Part shown: piece by piece, positions 6,401 to 13,099 of the stretch | Numbering within the stretch: position 1 is the stretch's first letter | How the letters are laid out: every line of letters begins with the position of its first letter | Source: an uncultured Jannaschia sp. | Lineage (GTDB): Bacteria; Pseudomonadota; Alphaproteobacteria; Rhodobacterales; Rhodobacteraceae | Assembly (NCBI GenBank): GCA_937916365.1 | Contig: CALFSY010000276.1 | Span: forward strand, 1-17,662 | Direction: 5' to 3' | Length of the DNA stretch: 17,662 nt | The notes under the pieces: generated by a model | Database searches by the model: none | What the model was told of the DNA's origin: nothing | What the model saw: the letters and a program-made list of their open reading frames with translations, nothing else | Translations under genes and position numbers: made by a program

Positions 6401-7690
6401 ATGCCCCTTGCCGATCATCCGCTGCGCTATGCGCTTGCCAACGAATTGCATGCACGCCCGTTTCCATCATTTCGCTGCCCTGGTGTTGCGTTGTTTATGG
6501 CGTTCAAAGAACCGGTAGACGCCGCCAAACGAGACCGGGGCCAGGATCGCGCGCATTTGATCGCGCTTCTTGATCGTTTTGGGGTGCAACATCCACAACC
6601 AGAGGCCACCCATTATTTTGGCGATCTAGGTAAGTTTCAGCTTAAGTGGGAACAACATACTGAATTTGTCACATACACCGCGTTTACAGACATGGTGGAA
6701 GCCCGCGAACGCCCTTTTGACCCCGCTGCGTGGAACATTTTTCCCAGCGATTGGTTGGATGGGGCATCGGGTGATCGCGTCAGCATGGCCCATATTCGCA
6801 TTGATCCAATGCCTGACGCGCAAAACGATCTGGCCAAACCATTGGCTGATTGGTTTGTGCCCGATAGTTTGGCGTTGGCCCATGTGTTCGATCAAACGGC
6901 CATTGTGGCCGGGGATTTCCGGATCGACAGCGCAGGCCAAATGCGTTTTGCGATGTTTTGCAAGCCCGATACCAACCCGCGCCGTATTGGACGCATCACA
7001 CAACACATCTGCGAAATTGAAATTTACAAAGCGATGGCGATGCACGGTCTGCCAAAAGCACGCGAAATTTTCCATCGCATGGGGGAAATCGACGCAAGCC
7101 TATCACAACTAGTGGGGGACATGACCGGCGATTTATCCAGACCGGATGAAACATTAAAACAACTTTTGACCATCGCGGCGGAGCTTGAAAAACTCCAAGC
7201 TGAAAGTGCCTTTCGATTTGGCGCATCGCGCGCGTATGAGGCGATCGTGCATCAACGCATTGATGCCTTGCGCGAACAACAATTTTTTGGGGGGCAAACC
7301 TTTGGCGAATTTATGACGCGCCGGTTTGATCCGGCCATGCGCACAGTCAAATCAACCGAACGGCGCCTATCGGCCATGACCAATCGCGCCATCCAAGCGG
7401 GTGATTTGCTGCGCACACGGGTTGATGTGGATCGGGCCGCGCAAAATCAGGCCCTGCTTAAAAGCATGAACCAACGTGCCGATATGCAGGTGCGTCTACA
7501 AAAAACGGTTGAAGGATTATCGGTGGTCGCGATCAGCTATTACGCCGTCAATCTTTTGGTGTATCTGCTGCAACCGCTTGTTGCACCTTTTGGTATTAGT
7601 AAAACATACCTTACGGCCTTGGCCGTTTTACCGGTGGCGGGGTTTGCATGGTGGATTACGCGAAAAATCCGGCAAGCATTTGAAAAATAG
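6401..7690 (+). CDS. DUF3422 family membrane-anchored protein
   Basis: This is a 429-residue member of the DUF3422 family (PF11902), conserved in proteobacteria but functionally uncharacterised. The N-terminus has the family signature HPLRYALANELHARPFP and, further on, the FGDLGKFQLKWEQHTEFVTYT block. The middle is a soluble alpha/beta region followed by long helices that may form coiled coil (about residues 220-365). Two hydrophobic helices close the protein (about 370-393, VVAISYYAVNLLVYLLQPLV, and 402-420, YLTALAVLPVAGFAWWI), with a basic cytoplasmic tail. The soluble part is therefore expected to be cytoplasmic, as no signal peptide is present. The architecture (soluble domain, coiled coil, two-helix hairpin) recalls CorA-like proteins, but I see no GMN motif. 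The ribosome site is weak. It is divergent from pntAB, a neighbour of uncertain meaning. Confidence 0.9.
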   Translation: MPLADHPLRYALANELHARPFPSFRCPGVALFMAFKEPVDAAKRDRGQDRAHLIALLDRFGVQHPQPEATHYFGDLGKFQLKWEQHTEFVTYTAFTDMVEARERPFDPAAWNIFPSDWLDGASGDRVSMAHIRIDPMPDAQNDLAKPLADWFVPDSLALAHVFDQTAIVAGDFRIDSAGQMRFAMFCKPDTNPRRIGRITQHICEIEIYKAMAMHGLPKAREIFHRMGEIDASLSQLVGDMTGDLSRPDETLKQLLTIAAELEKLQAESAFRFGASRAYEAIVHQRIDALREQQFFGGQTFGEFMTRRFDPAMRTVKSTERRLSAMTNRAIQAGDLLRTRVDVDRAAQNQALLKSMNQRADMQVRLQKTVEGLSVVAISYYAVNLLVYLLQPLVAPFGISKTYLTALAVLPVAGFAWWITRKIRQAFEK

Positions 7691-7701
7691 CAGCCACAAT
7701 A

Positions 7702-8083
7702 TCATCCGTCGGACAGAACAGTGATGGTGGGCAGCGCCGTTAACGATAGGCCAAGCTCTTGATACACCGCCATTGACATGCGCGACCCCGATCCGCGTTC
7801 GCCCCCCGATGGGCGCAAGGTTAAGGGAACAGACATTCCATTTTCCCCAATCACCCAACCCGTGCCTTGATCGTTAACCAAAGGCGTTTCCAACCATAGT
7901 CCAGGCGTTGTCGCATCGCCCAAGCTGGCGCGCAATGGGCCGGGTCGTGGTGGGGCCGGTTGGAACCAATATAAATTCCTGTTCGGGAGGGCGCGGCCCG
8001 AAAAGACCGCCTGTCCACCCATCGGCACATCCCGCGAGTGTGGTTAGGCACACGAATGCCCACGAAATTGAAAATCTGCTCAT
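7702..8083 (-). pseudogene. Frameshifted small lipoprotein ('D-galactarate dehydratase'-labelled family)
   Basis: The N-terminal part, starting at the ATG at 8083, has a lipoprotein signal ending in LTTLAGC (Cys19), then GGLFGPRPPEQEFILVPTGP. The rest of the family-like protein, from SLGDATTPGLWLETPLV to LTALPTITVLSDG, is in another frame and stops at 7702. Moving from one frame to the other near 7927-7936 (GCGCGCC on the minus strand) needs removal of one base. The span is 382 nt, one more than a multiple of three, which would restore a 126-residue protein. Rhodobacterales genomes carry similar intact lipoproteins, often misnamed D-galactarate dehydratase, with the SLGD...PGLWL.TPLV and LTLRPSGG..GSGS blocks (recalled). 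Either a true mutation or a sequencing error; the rest of both halves looks undegraded. It is divergent from moaA. Confidence 0.7.
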
Positions 8084-8178
8084 GAATTTAGTATACTTTA
8101 ATTTTTGTTTATTCGCAACTCGTCGAACATGGTGCGCGATACCTTGCGGCTTATGCGTATTATGCATATTTCGGTGCT

Positions 8179-9195
8179 ATGACACAAACCACGCCTCTTA
8201 TTGATCCGTTCCAACGTGCCATACGTTATTTGCGTGTTTCGGTGACCGATCGCTGCGATTTTCGGTGCGTTTATTGTATGTCCGAACACATGACGTTTCT
8301 GCCTAAGAAACACCTTTTAACGTTAGAGGAATTAGATCGCCTTTGTTCTGCTTTCATACGGCTTGGGGTTGAAAAACTGCGCATCACGGGGGGGGAACCT
8401 TTGGTGCGGCGTGACATTATGGCATTCTTCAGGGCCATGGCACGTCATTTAGAGGCGGGCGATTTAACCGAACTAACCCTGACCACCAATGGTAGTCAGT
8501 TATCGCGTTTTGCCCGCGATCTTTACGCGGCAGGCGTTCGGCGCATTAACGTATCGTTGGATACATTGGATGACGAAAAATTTTCTCGGATCACGCGATG
8601 GGGTCGGTTGCAGCAAGTCTTAAAGGGCATTGACGCCGCGCAACAGGCCGGTCTGCGGGTCAAAATAAACACTGTCGCGCTAAAAGGATTTAACGAAGAC
8701 GAAATATTCGATCTGCAAACCTGGTGCGCAAACAGGGATATGGATTTAACTTTTATTGAGGTTATGCCCATGGGGGATTTGGGCAATGAAAACCGCATTG
8801 GGCAGTATTGGTCGTTAACCGACTTGCGCGCACGATTGGCCGAAACGTTCACCTTATTCGACCTGGCAGAGCGCACAGGCGGCCCGGCGCGTTATGTCCA
8901 AGTGCAAGAAACAGGACAAAAAATCGGATTTATCACACCGCTTACACATAATTTCTGCGAAAGCTGTAACCGCGTGCGGCTGACCTGCACGGGGGAATTA
9001 TATATGTGCCTGGGGCAAGAGGATATGGCCGATCTGCGTGCGCCGCTACGTGCCACAGACACCGGCGATGACCAAATGTTAGAAGCCGCGATCCGCGCCG
9101 CGATCGCGCGCAAACCCAAAGGCCATGATTTTGATTATACGCGCCAACAGATAACCGGCCAAATGTCGCGCCACATGAGCCATACGGGCGGTTAA
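8179..9195 (+). CDS. moaA: GTP 3',8-cyclase MoaA
   Basis: This 338-residue radical SAM enzyme performs the first step of molybdenum cofactor synthesis, converting GTP to 3',8-cyclo-GTP. The N-terminal [4Fe-4S]/SAM site is C-x3-C-x2-C (Cys26, Cys30, Cys33 in CDFRCVYC), and GGEP is at 71-74. The C-terminal cluster that binds substrate uses Cys260, Cys263 and Cys277 (C-x2-C-x13-C in HNFCESCNRVRLTC...C). The conserved C-terminal Gly-Gly is present as the last two residues, so the protein is complete. The GGEP codons contain an 8-base G run (8388-8395). No other moa gene is next to it; ygfZ follows on the same strand after 45 nt. The shared upstream gap with the lipoprotein gene is 95 nt. Confidence 0.98.
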   Translation: MTQTTPLIDPFQRAIRYLRVSVTDRCDFRCVYCMSEHMTFLPKKHLLTLEELDRLCSAFIRLGVEKLRITGGEPLVRRDIMAFFRAMARHLEAGDLTELTLTTNGSQLSRFARDLYAAGVRRINVSLDTLDDEKFSRITRWGRLQQVLKGIDAAQQAGLRVKINTVALKGFNEDEIFDLQTWCANRDMDLTFIEVMPMGDLGNENRIGQYWSLTDLRARLAETFTLFDLAERTGGPARYVQVQETGQKIGFITPLTHNFCESCNRVRLTCTGELYMCLGQEDMADLRAPLRATDTGDDQMLEAAIRAAIARKPKGHDFDYTRQQITGQMSRHMSHTGG

Positions 9196-9243
9196 ACCCA
9201 TTCAATCCAATACGTTATATTATAAAATAATGAAGGGGCCGTG

Positions 9244-9993
9244 ATGCCGGGGGAATACGCAAAAGACCGCACAGTTTTGTCGATCAGCGGTGCAGACCAG
9301 GCGCATTTTTTGCAAAACCTTGTGACGTGCGATGTAAAAGACCCCAAAGATGGGCTAACCTATGCCGCGCTTTTGACGCCGCAGGGGAAATATCTTGTGG
9401 ATTTTTTTCTTTTGAATCAGGGGGATGATATCTTATTGGATGTTAAAGTGGAGCTTGCCGAACGTCTTATCCAACGTTTGATGATGTATCGTTTACGCGC
9501 AGATGTCACGATTGAACGCACCGATCTTAATGTCGTGCGGGGCGTGGAAAATGCACCACCGGATGCTTGGGCAGACCCACGCGACCCAACGCTCGGCTGG
9601 CGTGGCTATGGCATGGTGGGGGGCATCCCGCAAATTGATTGGAATGCCCTGCGCGTGGCAGCCTGCGTCCCTGAAACAGGGATAGAGTTGATACCAGAGG
9701 AAACCTATATCCTTGAGGCAGGATTTGATCGATTGTCGGGCGTAGATCACAAAAAGGGATGTTATGTGGGCCAAGAGGTGACCGCGCGCATGAAACACAA
9801 AACCACCCTGCGCAAGGGGCTTACCACGGTTTTGGTGAATGATGTGGCGCCTGTGGGCACCGAAATTATGGCCCAGGGTCGATCGGTGGGCACGCTATAC
9901 ACACAATCGGGGGGGCGTGGCATTGCCTATCTTAGGTTTGATCGGGCAACCGGCCCTATGCAGGCGGGTAACGCGACAGTGACGTGGCCATAA
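9244..9993 (+). CDS. ygfZ: YgfZ/GcvT-type folate-binding protein
   Basis: This 249-residue protein belongs to the YgfZ (IbaG/Iba57-related) branch of the aminomethyltransferase fold. YgfZ uses tetrahydrofolate to help make or repair certain Fe-S enzymes, including radical SAM proteins. The hallmark KGCYVGQE motif is at about 171-178 with Cys173. The N-terminal region shows HFLQNLVTCDV and LLTPQGKYLVDFFLL, which are typical. The ATG at 9244 has AAGGGG upstream (9233-9238); a GTG at 9241 immediately before it is possible. It follows moaA, a radical SAM enzyme, by 48 nt on the same strand, a suggestive pairing given YgfZ's role (inference). It converges with fthC, another folate gene. Confidence 0.93.
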   Translation: MPGEYAKDRTVLSISGADQAHFLQNLVTCDVKDPKDGLTYAALLTPQGKYLVDFFLLNQGDDILLDVKVELAERLIQRLMMYRLRADVTIERTDLNVVRGVENAPPDAWADPRDPTLGWRGYGMVGGIPQIDWNALRVAACVPETGIELIPEETYILEAGFDRLSGVDHKKGCYVGQEVTARMKHKTTLRKGLTTVLVNDVAPVGTEIMAQGRSVGTLYTQSGGRGIAYLRFDRATGPMQAGNATVTWP

Positions 9994-10049
9994 GGTCCGT
10001 TACCACGACATCCCAGCATTATTGATTAGGGCGCTGATAGCAAAAACTT

Positions 10050-10640
10050 TTATTTCGACTCTTTAGGGTGAAAAACACCCTGTTCAGTGACAATGACGTC
10101 AAGCGGTTGATCCGTTACGATTGTAGGTATGTTTGGTAACTCTTGTGCAGCGTAGGCAAACCCAATGGCATTGACGTATTGGGATGCGCGCAGTTTGGCC
10201 AATGTTCGATCATAAAACCCCCCGCCATAGCCCAGCCGATTACACGCCACATCAAATCCCACAAGCGGCACAATCAAAATATCCGGCACAACCCATGGGC
10301 CTGTTGTCGGCACCCATGCACCAAACGGGCCCTCGACCATGGCACAACCTGGCCGCCATTCCCGAAACAGCAACGGATTGTCCGCACCATCAATAACCGG
10401 CACGCAAACTTTTGCACGGGAGGATAAGGATGCCATTGTAGGAATAACATCCATTTCGGTTCTGATCGGCATATATCCCGCCACCACGGCCCCCCTTTGA
10501 TGTGCCAATTCAGCAAGTAAACGCAGCGTGGCCTTGCGCACGGCGCCGGTCTTATGTCGCGTGGTGTGCGCAGCCCGGCGTGCAGCATACGCGGTTTTAC
10601 GCAATGCGATTTTGGGATCGGGTGCATCCGGCATGGTCAT
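10050..10640 (-). CDS. fthC: 5-formyltetrahydrofolate cyclo-ligase
   Basis: This 196-residue enzyme (194 if the second ATG at 10634 is used) converts 5-formyl-THF to 5,10-methenyl-THF with ATP, recycling folate in the cytoplasm. The diagnostic C-terminal block is present as IVPLVGFDVACNRLGYGGGFYDR (about 137-159), where the GYGGGFYDR loop binds nucleotide and folate. The N-terminal helix with ALRKTAYAARRAA is also typical. In other proteobacteria the gene (ygfA) is often next to 6S RNA and zapA. I looked upstream in 10641-10804 and see neither. A 6-bp stem-loop (AGGGTG/CACCCT) sits in its final codons at 10065-10081. Confidence 0.93.
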   Translation of the reverse strand: MTMPDAPDPKIALRKTAYAARRAAHTTRHKTGAVRKATLRLLAELAHQRGAVVAGYMPIRTEMDVIPTMASLSSRAKVCVPVIDGADNPLLFREWRPGCAMVEGPFGAWVPTTGPWVVPDILIVPLVGFDVACNRLGYGGGFYDRTLAKLRASQYVNAIGFAYAAQELPNIPTIVTDQPLDVIVTEQGVFHPKESK

Positions 10641-10804
10641 TCTATTCTATCTGCTCTGGTTAAGTTGCGCGTTTATTTATGGCCTGCATATAAAAACATT
10701 TTCGATACACCCCAAGGCATAGGCATAATGTAAACCGCAATAATGATGCCCTCAATGTTGGAATTGATCTGCCATTGGCGGCCATACCAGTATATGAATC
10801 CATC

Positions 10805-11506
10805 ATGTCGCTTTGGTCTCGCATATCCGATGCCCTGGCCGCCCTTGCCCAGGGTGAGGGGTTGGCCGCTATTTTTGATAAATTGCGCACGGCACCGGAA
10901 CGCTCGGTCGCCTTTACCATCGCCGTGATTGCCCTATCGGCAAAAATGGCCAAGGCCGACGGCCTTGTGACCCGTGACGAGGTCATGGCGTTTCGAGAGG
11001 TGTTTCATATATCCCCAAATGATGAACGCGCTGCGGCACGGGTGTTTAATATGGCCCGTGCAGATGTGGCGGGATTCGAAGATTATGCAATGCGAATCGC
11101 GCGTATGTTCCGTGTTGATGGGAAACCTTGCGGGATCGACAACGTGCTTTGTGATTTGATGGAAGGATTGTTTCATATCGCCGCCGCCGACGGCGATTAT
11201 CACCCCAACGAAGATGTGTTTTTAGAACGTGTTGCCGAAATTTTTGGGATGACCGAAAATGATTTTTATCGCATGCGCGCGCGCCATGTGCCGAATACGG
11301 CCCCAGACCCATACACTATTTTGGGGGTAGGCGCAGATATGCCCTTTGATGATATTCGTGCCGCATGGCGGGCGGAGGTGCGCGCCACCCACCCCGATCG
11401 AATGCTGGCCCGCGGTGTGCCGCCCGAGGCCGTAAAATTAGCCGAAAAACGCCTAGTGGCTATAAACCGCGCGTGGGAGGAAATCACAAAGCGCCACGCA
11501 CAATAG
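10805..11506 (+). CDS. TerB and J-domain protein (DjlA-like co-chaperone)
   Basis: This 233-residue protein has an N-terminal TerB-like helical domain (about residues 40-150, with AKMAKADGLVTRDEVMAFREVF and AAADGDYHPNEDVFLERVAEIFG) and a C-terminal J domain (about 170-233). The J domain has YTILGVGADMPFDDIRAAWR followed by HPD in ATHPDRM, the element that stimulates DnaK ATPase. The same order is seen in DjlA, but here there is no N-terminal transmembrane helix, so the protein looks cytoplasmic. I chose the ATG at 10805 (MSLWSRISDAL), since relatives start there; a TTG at 10775 would add ten residues. It has a weak ribosome site. It is followed by rpmB after 184 nt with its own promoter. Confidence 0.9.
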   Translation: MSLWSRISDALAALAQGEGLAAIFDKLRTAPERSVAFTIAVIALSAKMAKADGLVTRDEVMAFREVFHISPNDERAAARVFNMARADVAGFEDYAMRIARMFRVDGKPCGIDNVLCDLMEGLFHIAAADGDYHPNEDVFLERVAEIFGMTENDFYRMRARHVPNTAPDPYTILGVGADMPFDDIRAAWRAEVRATHPDRMLARGVPPEAVKLAEKRLVAINRAWEEITKRHAQ

Positions 11507-11581
11507 ATAATGTCAGAACGGTGTAGCATTACGTGCGTCTTAGGGTGCGTTGGCTAAAATCTCAAAAACCGCATTGCCCGC

Positions 11582-11610
11582 TTGACACTTTAGTGTTGCA
11601 GGTGCAGATT
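11582..11610 (+). promoter_or_regulatory. Predicted rpmB promoter
   Basis: TTGACA at 11582-11587 is a perfect -35. Seventeen or eighteen bases later comes CAGATT or AGATTA (11605-11611), with TG in the extended -10 position (TGCAGATTA). The upstream 75 nt after the J-domain gene contain no clear terminator. Transcription would start about 70 nt before rpmB and run through the hairpin at 11627-11660. Confidence 0.55.
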
Positions 11611-11626
11611 ACATTCCAGCTTTATG

Positions 11627-11660
11627 AAGGTGTGGTGTAGTAAATACCCCACGCCTTTTT
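11627..11660 (+). terminator. Attenuator-like hairpin plus T-tract in the rpmB leader
   Basis: AAGGTGTGG (11627-11635) pairs with CCACGCCTT (11649-11657), giving a 9-bp stem with one G-T pair and a 13-nt loop, and five T's end the element (11656-11660). It has the shape of an intrinsic terminator but lies between the predicted rpmB promoter and the rpmB ribosome site (AAGGAG, 11678-11683). It may attenuate rpmB transcription. It could instead terminate read-through from the J-domain gene if rpmB had a closer promoter, which I do not see. Confidence 0.5.
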
Positions 11661-11690
11661 ACACTTTATGACCCCGTAAGGAGCGTTCCA

Positions 11691-11984
11691 ATGTCGCGTG
11701 TCTGTGAATTGACCGGCAAAGGCCCAATGGTTGGTAACAATGTTAGCCACGCCAATAATAAAACCAAACGTCGTTTTTTACCTAATCTGACCGAAGTTAC
11801 GCTTGGATCGGATATTTTGGATCGGCGTTTTCGTTTACGCATTTCAAACGCAGCCCTAAGAACAGTGGATCATCGCGGCGGGCTAGATGCCTTTCTTGCA
11901 AAAGCCAAAGAGGCAGAATTATCGCCCAAAGCATTGAAAATAAAGCGTGCGATTGAAAAAACGCAACTTGAACAAGCATCTTAA
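11691..11984 (+). CDS. rpmB: 50S ribosomal protein L28
   Basis: This is the 97-residue large-subunit ribosomal protein L28, complete. The N-terminus SRVCELTGKGPMVGNNVSHANNKTKRRFLPNL is diagnostic, as is LRISNAALRTVDHRGGLDAFL. Alphaproteobacterial L28 is longer than the E. coli form, and this length fits. A strong ribosome site (AAGGAG) lies 7 nt before the ATG. It has its own promoter and a leader with an attenuator-like hairpin. A copper-chaperone gene starts 34 nt after its stop, so the two may be co-transcribed. Confidence 0.98.
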   Translation: MSRVCELTGKGPMVGNNVSHANNKTKRRFLPNLTEVTLGSDILDRRFRLRISNAALRTVDHRGGLDAFLAKAKEAELSPKALKIKRAIEKTQLEQAS

Positions 11985-12018
11985 AATGCACACGAGGCCG
12001 AAGCGTGTAAGTTTGAAA

Positions 12019-12450
12019 ATGCATCTTTACAAAAGTTTATTTGCAAGTCTTTTAATGTTTATCCCCAACCTGGCATCGGCGCACATGGTCGTGGATAATG
12101 CCTATGTCCGTGCGGCCAGCACCCTGGCTCAATCCGGGGCGGCGTATATGTCGGTCTTTAACCATTCTGATCGGGATGATCGTTTGGTTGCTGCAACCTC
12201 CAACATCGCTGAACGGGTCGAATTACATACGCATATCCACGATGATACGGGCCTTATGCGGATGGTTGAGGTTGAAGACGGTTTAGAAATTTCCGCCGGT
12301 CAGACCATTACACTTGAACGCGGCGGGGCACACGTAATGTTTTTGGGGTTGCGTCAACCGCTACTGCAAGATGACGATGTTGAGATCACATTGATTTTTG
12401 AACATGCAGACCCGGTTACAATTACAATCTCTGTTGATTTGACACGATAA
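12019..12450 (+). CDS. PCu(A)C family periplasmic copper chaperone
   Basis: This 143-residue secreted protein belongs to the PCu(A)C family (PF04314), which carries Cu(I) in the periplasm to the CuA or CuB centre of cytochrome oxidases. A signal peptide covers residues 1-21 (hydrophobic LFASLLMFIP, cleavage after ASA). Copper ligands fit the family H-x-M pattern: His70, Met82, His105 and Met107, in VELHTHIHDDTGLMRM and GGAHVMFLG. Two extra histidines (72, 74) are next to the first ligand. An upstream ATG at 11986 would give a longer basic n-region and near-overlap with rpmB; I prefer 12019 because the signal peptide is then a normal length. The ribosome site is weak in either case, so translation may depend on rpmB. 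Confidence 0.92.
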   Translation: MHLYKSLFASLLMFIPNLASAHMVVDNAYVRAASTLAQSGAAYMSVFNHSDRDDRLVAATSNIAERVELHTHIHDDTGLMRMVEVEDGLEISAGQTITLERGGAHVMFLGLRQPLLQDDDVEITLIFEHADPVTITISVDLTR

Positions 12451-12511
12451 ATGTCACTATGCAGTAATGTCATAGATATTGACTTAAGTATAAATTAAAT
12501 TTGAAAATTCT

Positions 12512-12546
12512 AAAAAATACAATGATGCGACCTTAGCAGCATCATT
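12512..12546 (-). terminator. Rho-independent terminator of the four-Cys secreted protein gene
   Basis: On the minus strand AATGATGC and GCATCATT (complement of 12521-12546) form an 8-bp stem with a 10-nt loop. GTA then TTTTTT follows (complement of 12512-12520). It lies 35 nt past the stop of the minus-strand gene. The stem is only half G/C and the T-tract starts 3 nt late, so strength may be moderate. Confidence 0.6.
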
Positions 12547-12581
12547 ATATCTCTGAAAATTTCTAACCGCTGTATGCGAAT

Positions 12582-12887
12582 TTAGCTGCAGGTTGCTTGG
12601 GCAGTGTCACCAAAATCACGCCATGCCTGCCACAATCGTTCATCCGACCGGCGATCAGATTGGCGCACATCTTGGGCGCGTTGTGGGTCGTTAAAAAACC
12701 GCGCACCTTCGCGCATCTGCGCCCGTGACAGTGTATTGTCCGCCACATGGCCGATACAGCTACACAATGCGCGGGTGGCCGCCCCACGGTCAGAACGATT
12801 GCACGCACGTTCCACAGGATTCGCAATCGTTTGATGCGGTAATGTAATCGTAAGTGCGACAAATAAAACAGAGAGATATTTTTTCAT
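12582..12887 (-). CDS. Small secreted four-cysteine protein (family often labelled 'arginine transporter')
   Basis: This is a 101-residue protein with a signal peptide (MKKYLSVLFVALTITLPHQTIA, cleavage near residue 22). The mature part has Cys29, Cys42, Cys44 and Cys100 and the blocks CNRSDRGAATRALCSCIGHVAD and ARFFNDPQRAQDVRQSDRRSDE. I recognise these from a conserved Rhodobacterales family that databases often call 'arginine transporter'. Nothing in the sequence supports transport: it is small, soluble and periplasmic, with probable disulfides. The true role is unknown. It is transcribed alone, away from glk, with a good terminator downstream. Confidence 0.85.
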   Translation of the reverse strand: MKKYLSVLFVALTITLPHQTIANPVERACNRSDRGAATRALCSCIGHVADNTLSRAQMREGARFFNDPQRAQDVRQSDRRSDERLWQAWRDFGDTAQATCS

Positions 12888-12947
12888 GTCGAAGCCTTGT
12901 GAAGGTGTAGTTATTCATTTCGTCGACAGCTTAATTGATTTAATACC

Positions 12948-12967
12948 TGATTTTTAGCTAAAAATCA
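12948..12967. promoter_or_regulatory. Perfect 20-bp palindrome, candidate operator between the four-Cys gene and glk
   Basis: TGATTTTTAG at 12948-12957 is followed directly by its exact reverse complement CTAAAAATCA at 12958-12967. There is no loop, which points to a dimeric DNA-binding protein site and not to an RNA hairpin. It is 61 nt upstream of the minus-strand four-Cys gene and about 130 nt upstream of glk. The remaining 212-nt gap is AT-rich with nothing else I can name. Confidence 0.45.
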
Positions 12968-13099
12968 ATGTTTATGATGCCACGGTGTTTGTATTGGGGC
13001 AGCCAGCATATACCATGTATTTCGGTAATTGGTAAACGCACTACAAACATTATATAAGGTAATCTTGAACATTAACGTTTCTATCCACCCTATGTGATC

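Noticed and set aside
10065..10081. AGGGTG/CACCCT stem-loop at the end of fthC as terminator
   Set aside because: It lies inside the coding region and is not followed directly by a T-tract.
10775..10804. TTG start extending the TerB/J-domain protein by ten residues
   Set aside because: The ATG at 10805 begins at the conserved MSLWSRISDAL, and no ribosome site supports the TTG.
10641..10804. 6S RNA or zapA next to fthC
   Set aside because: The gap is about the right size, but I can trace no long rod with a central bubble and no ZapA-like frame.
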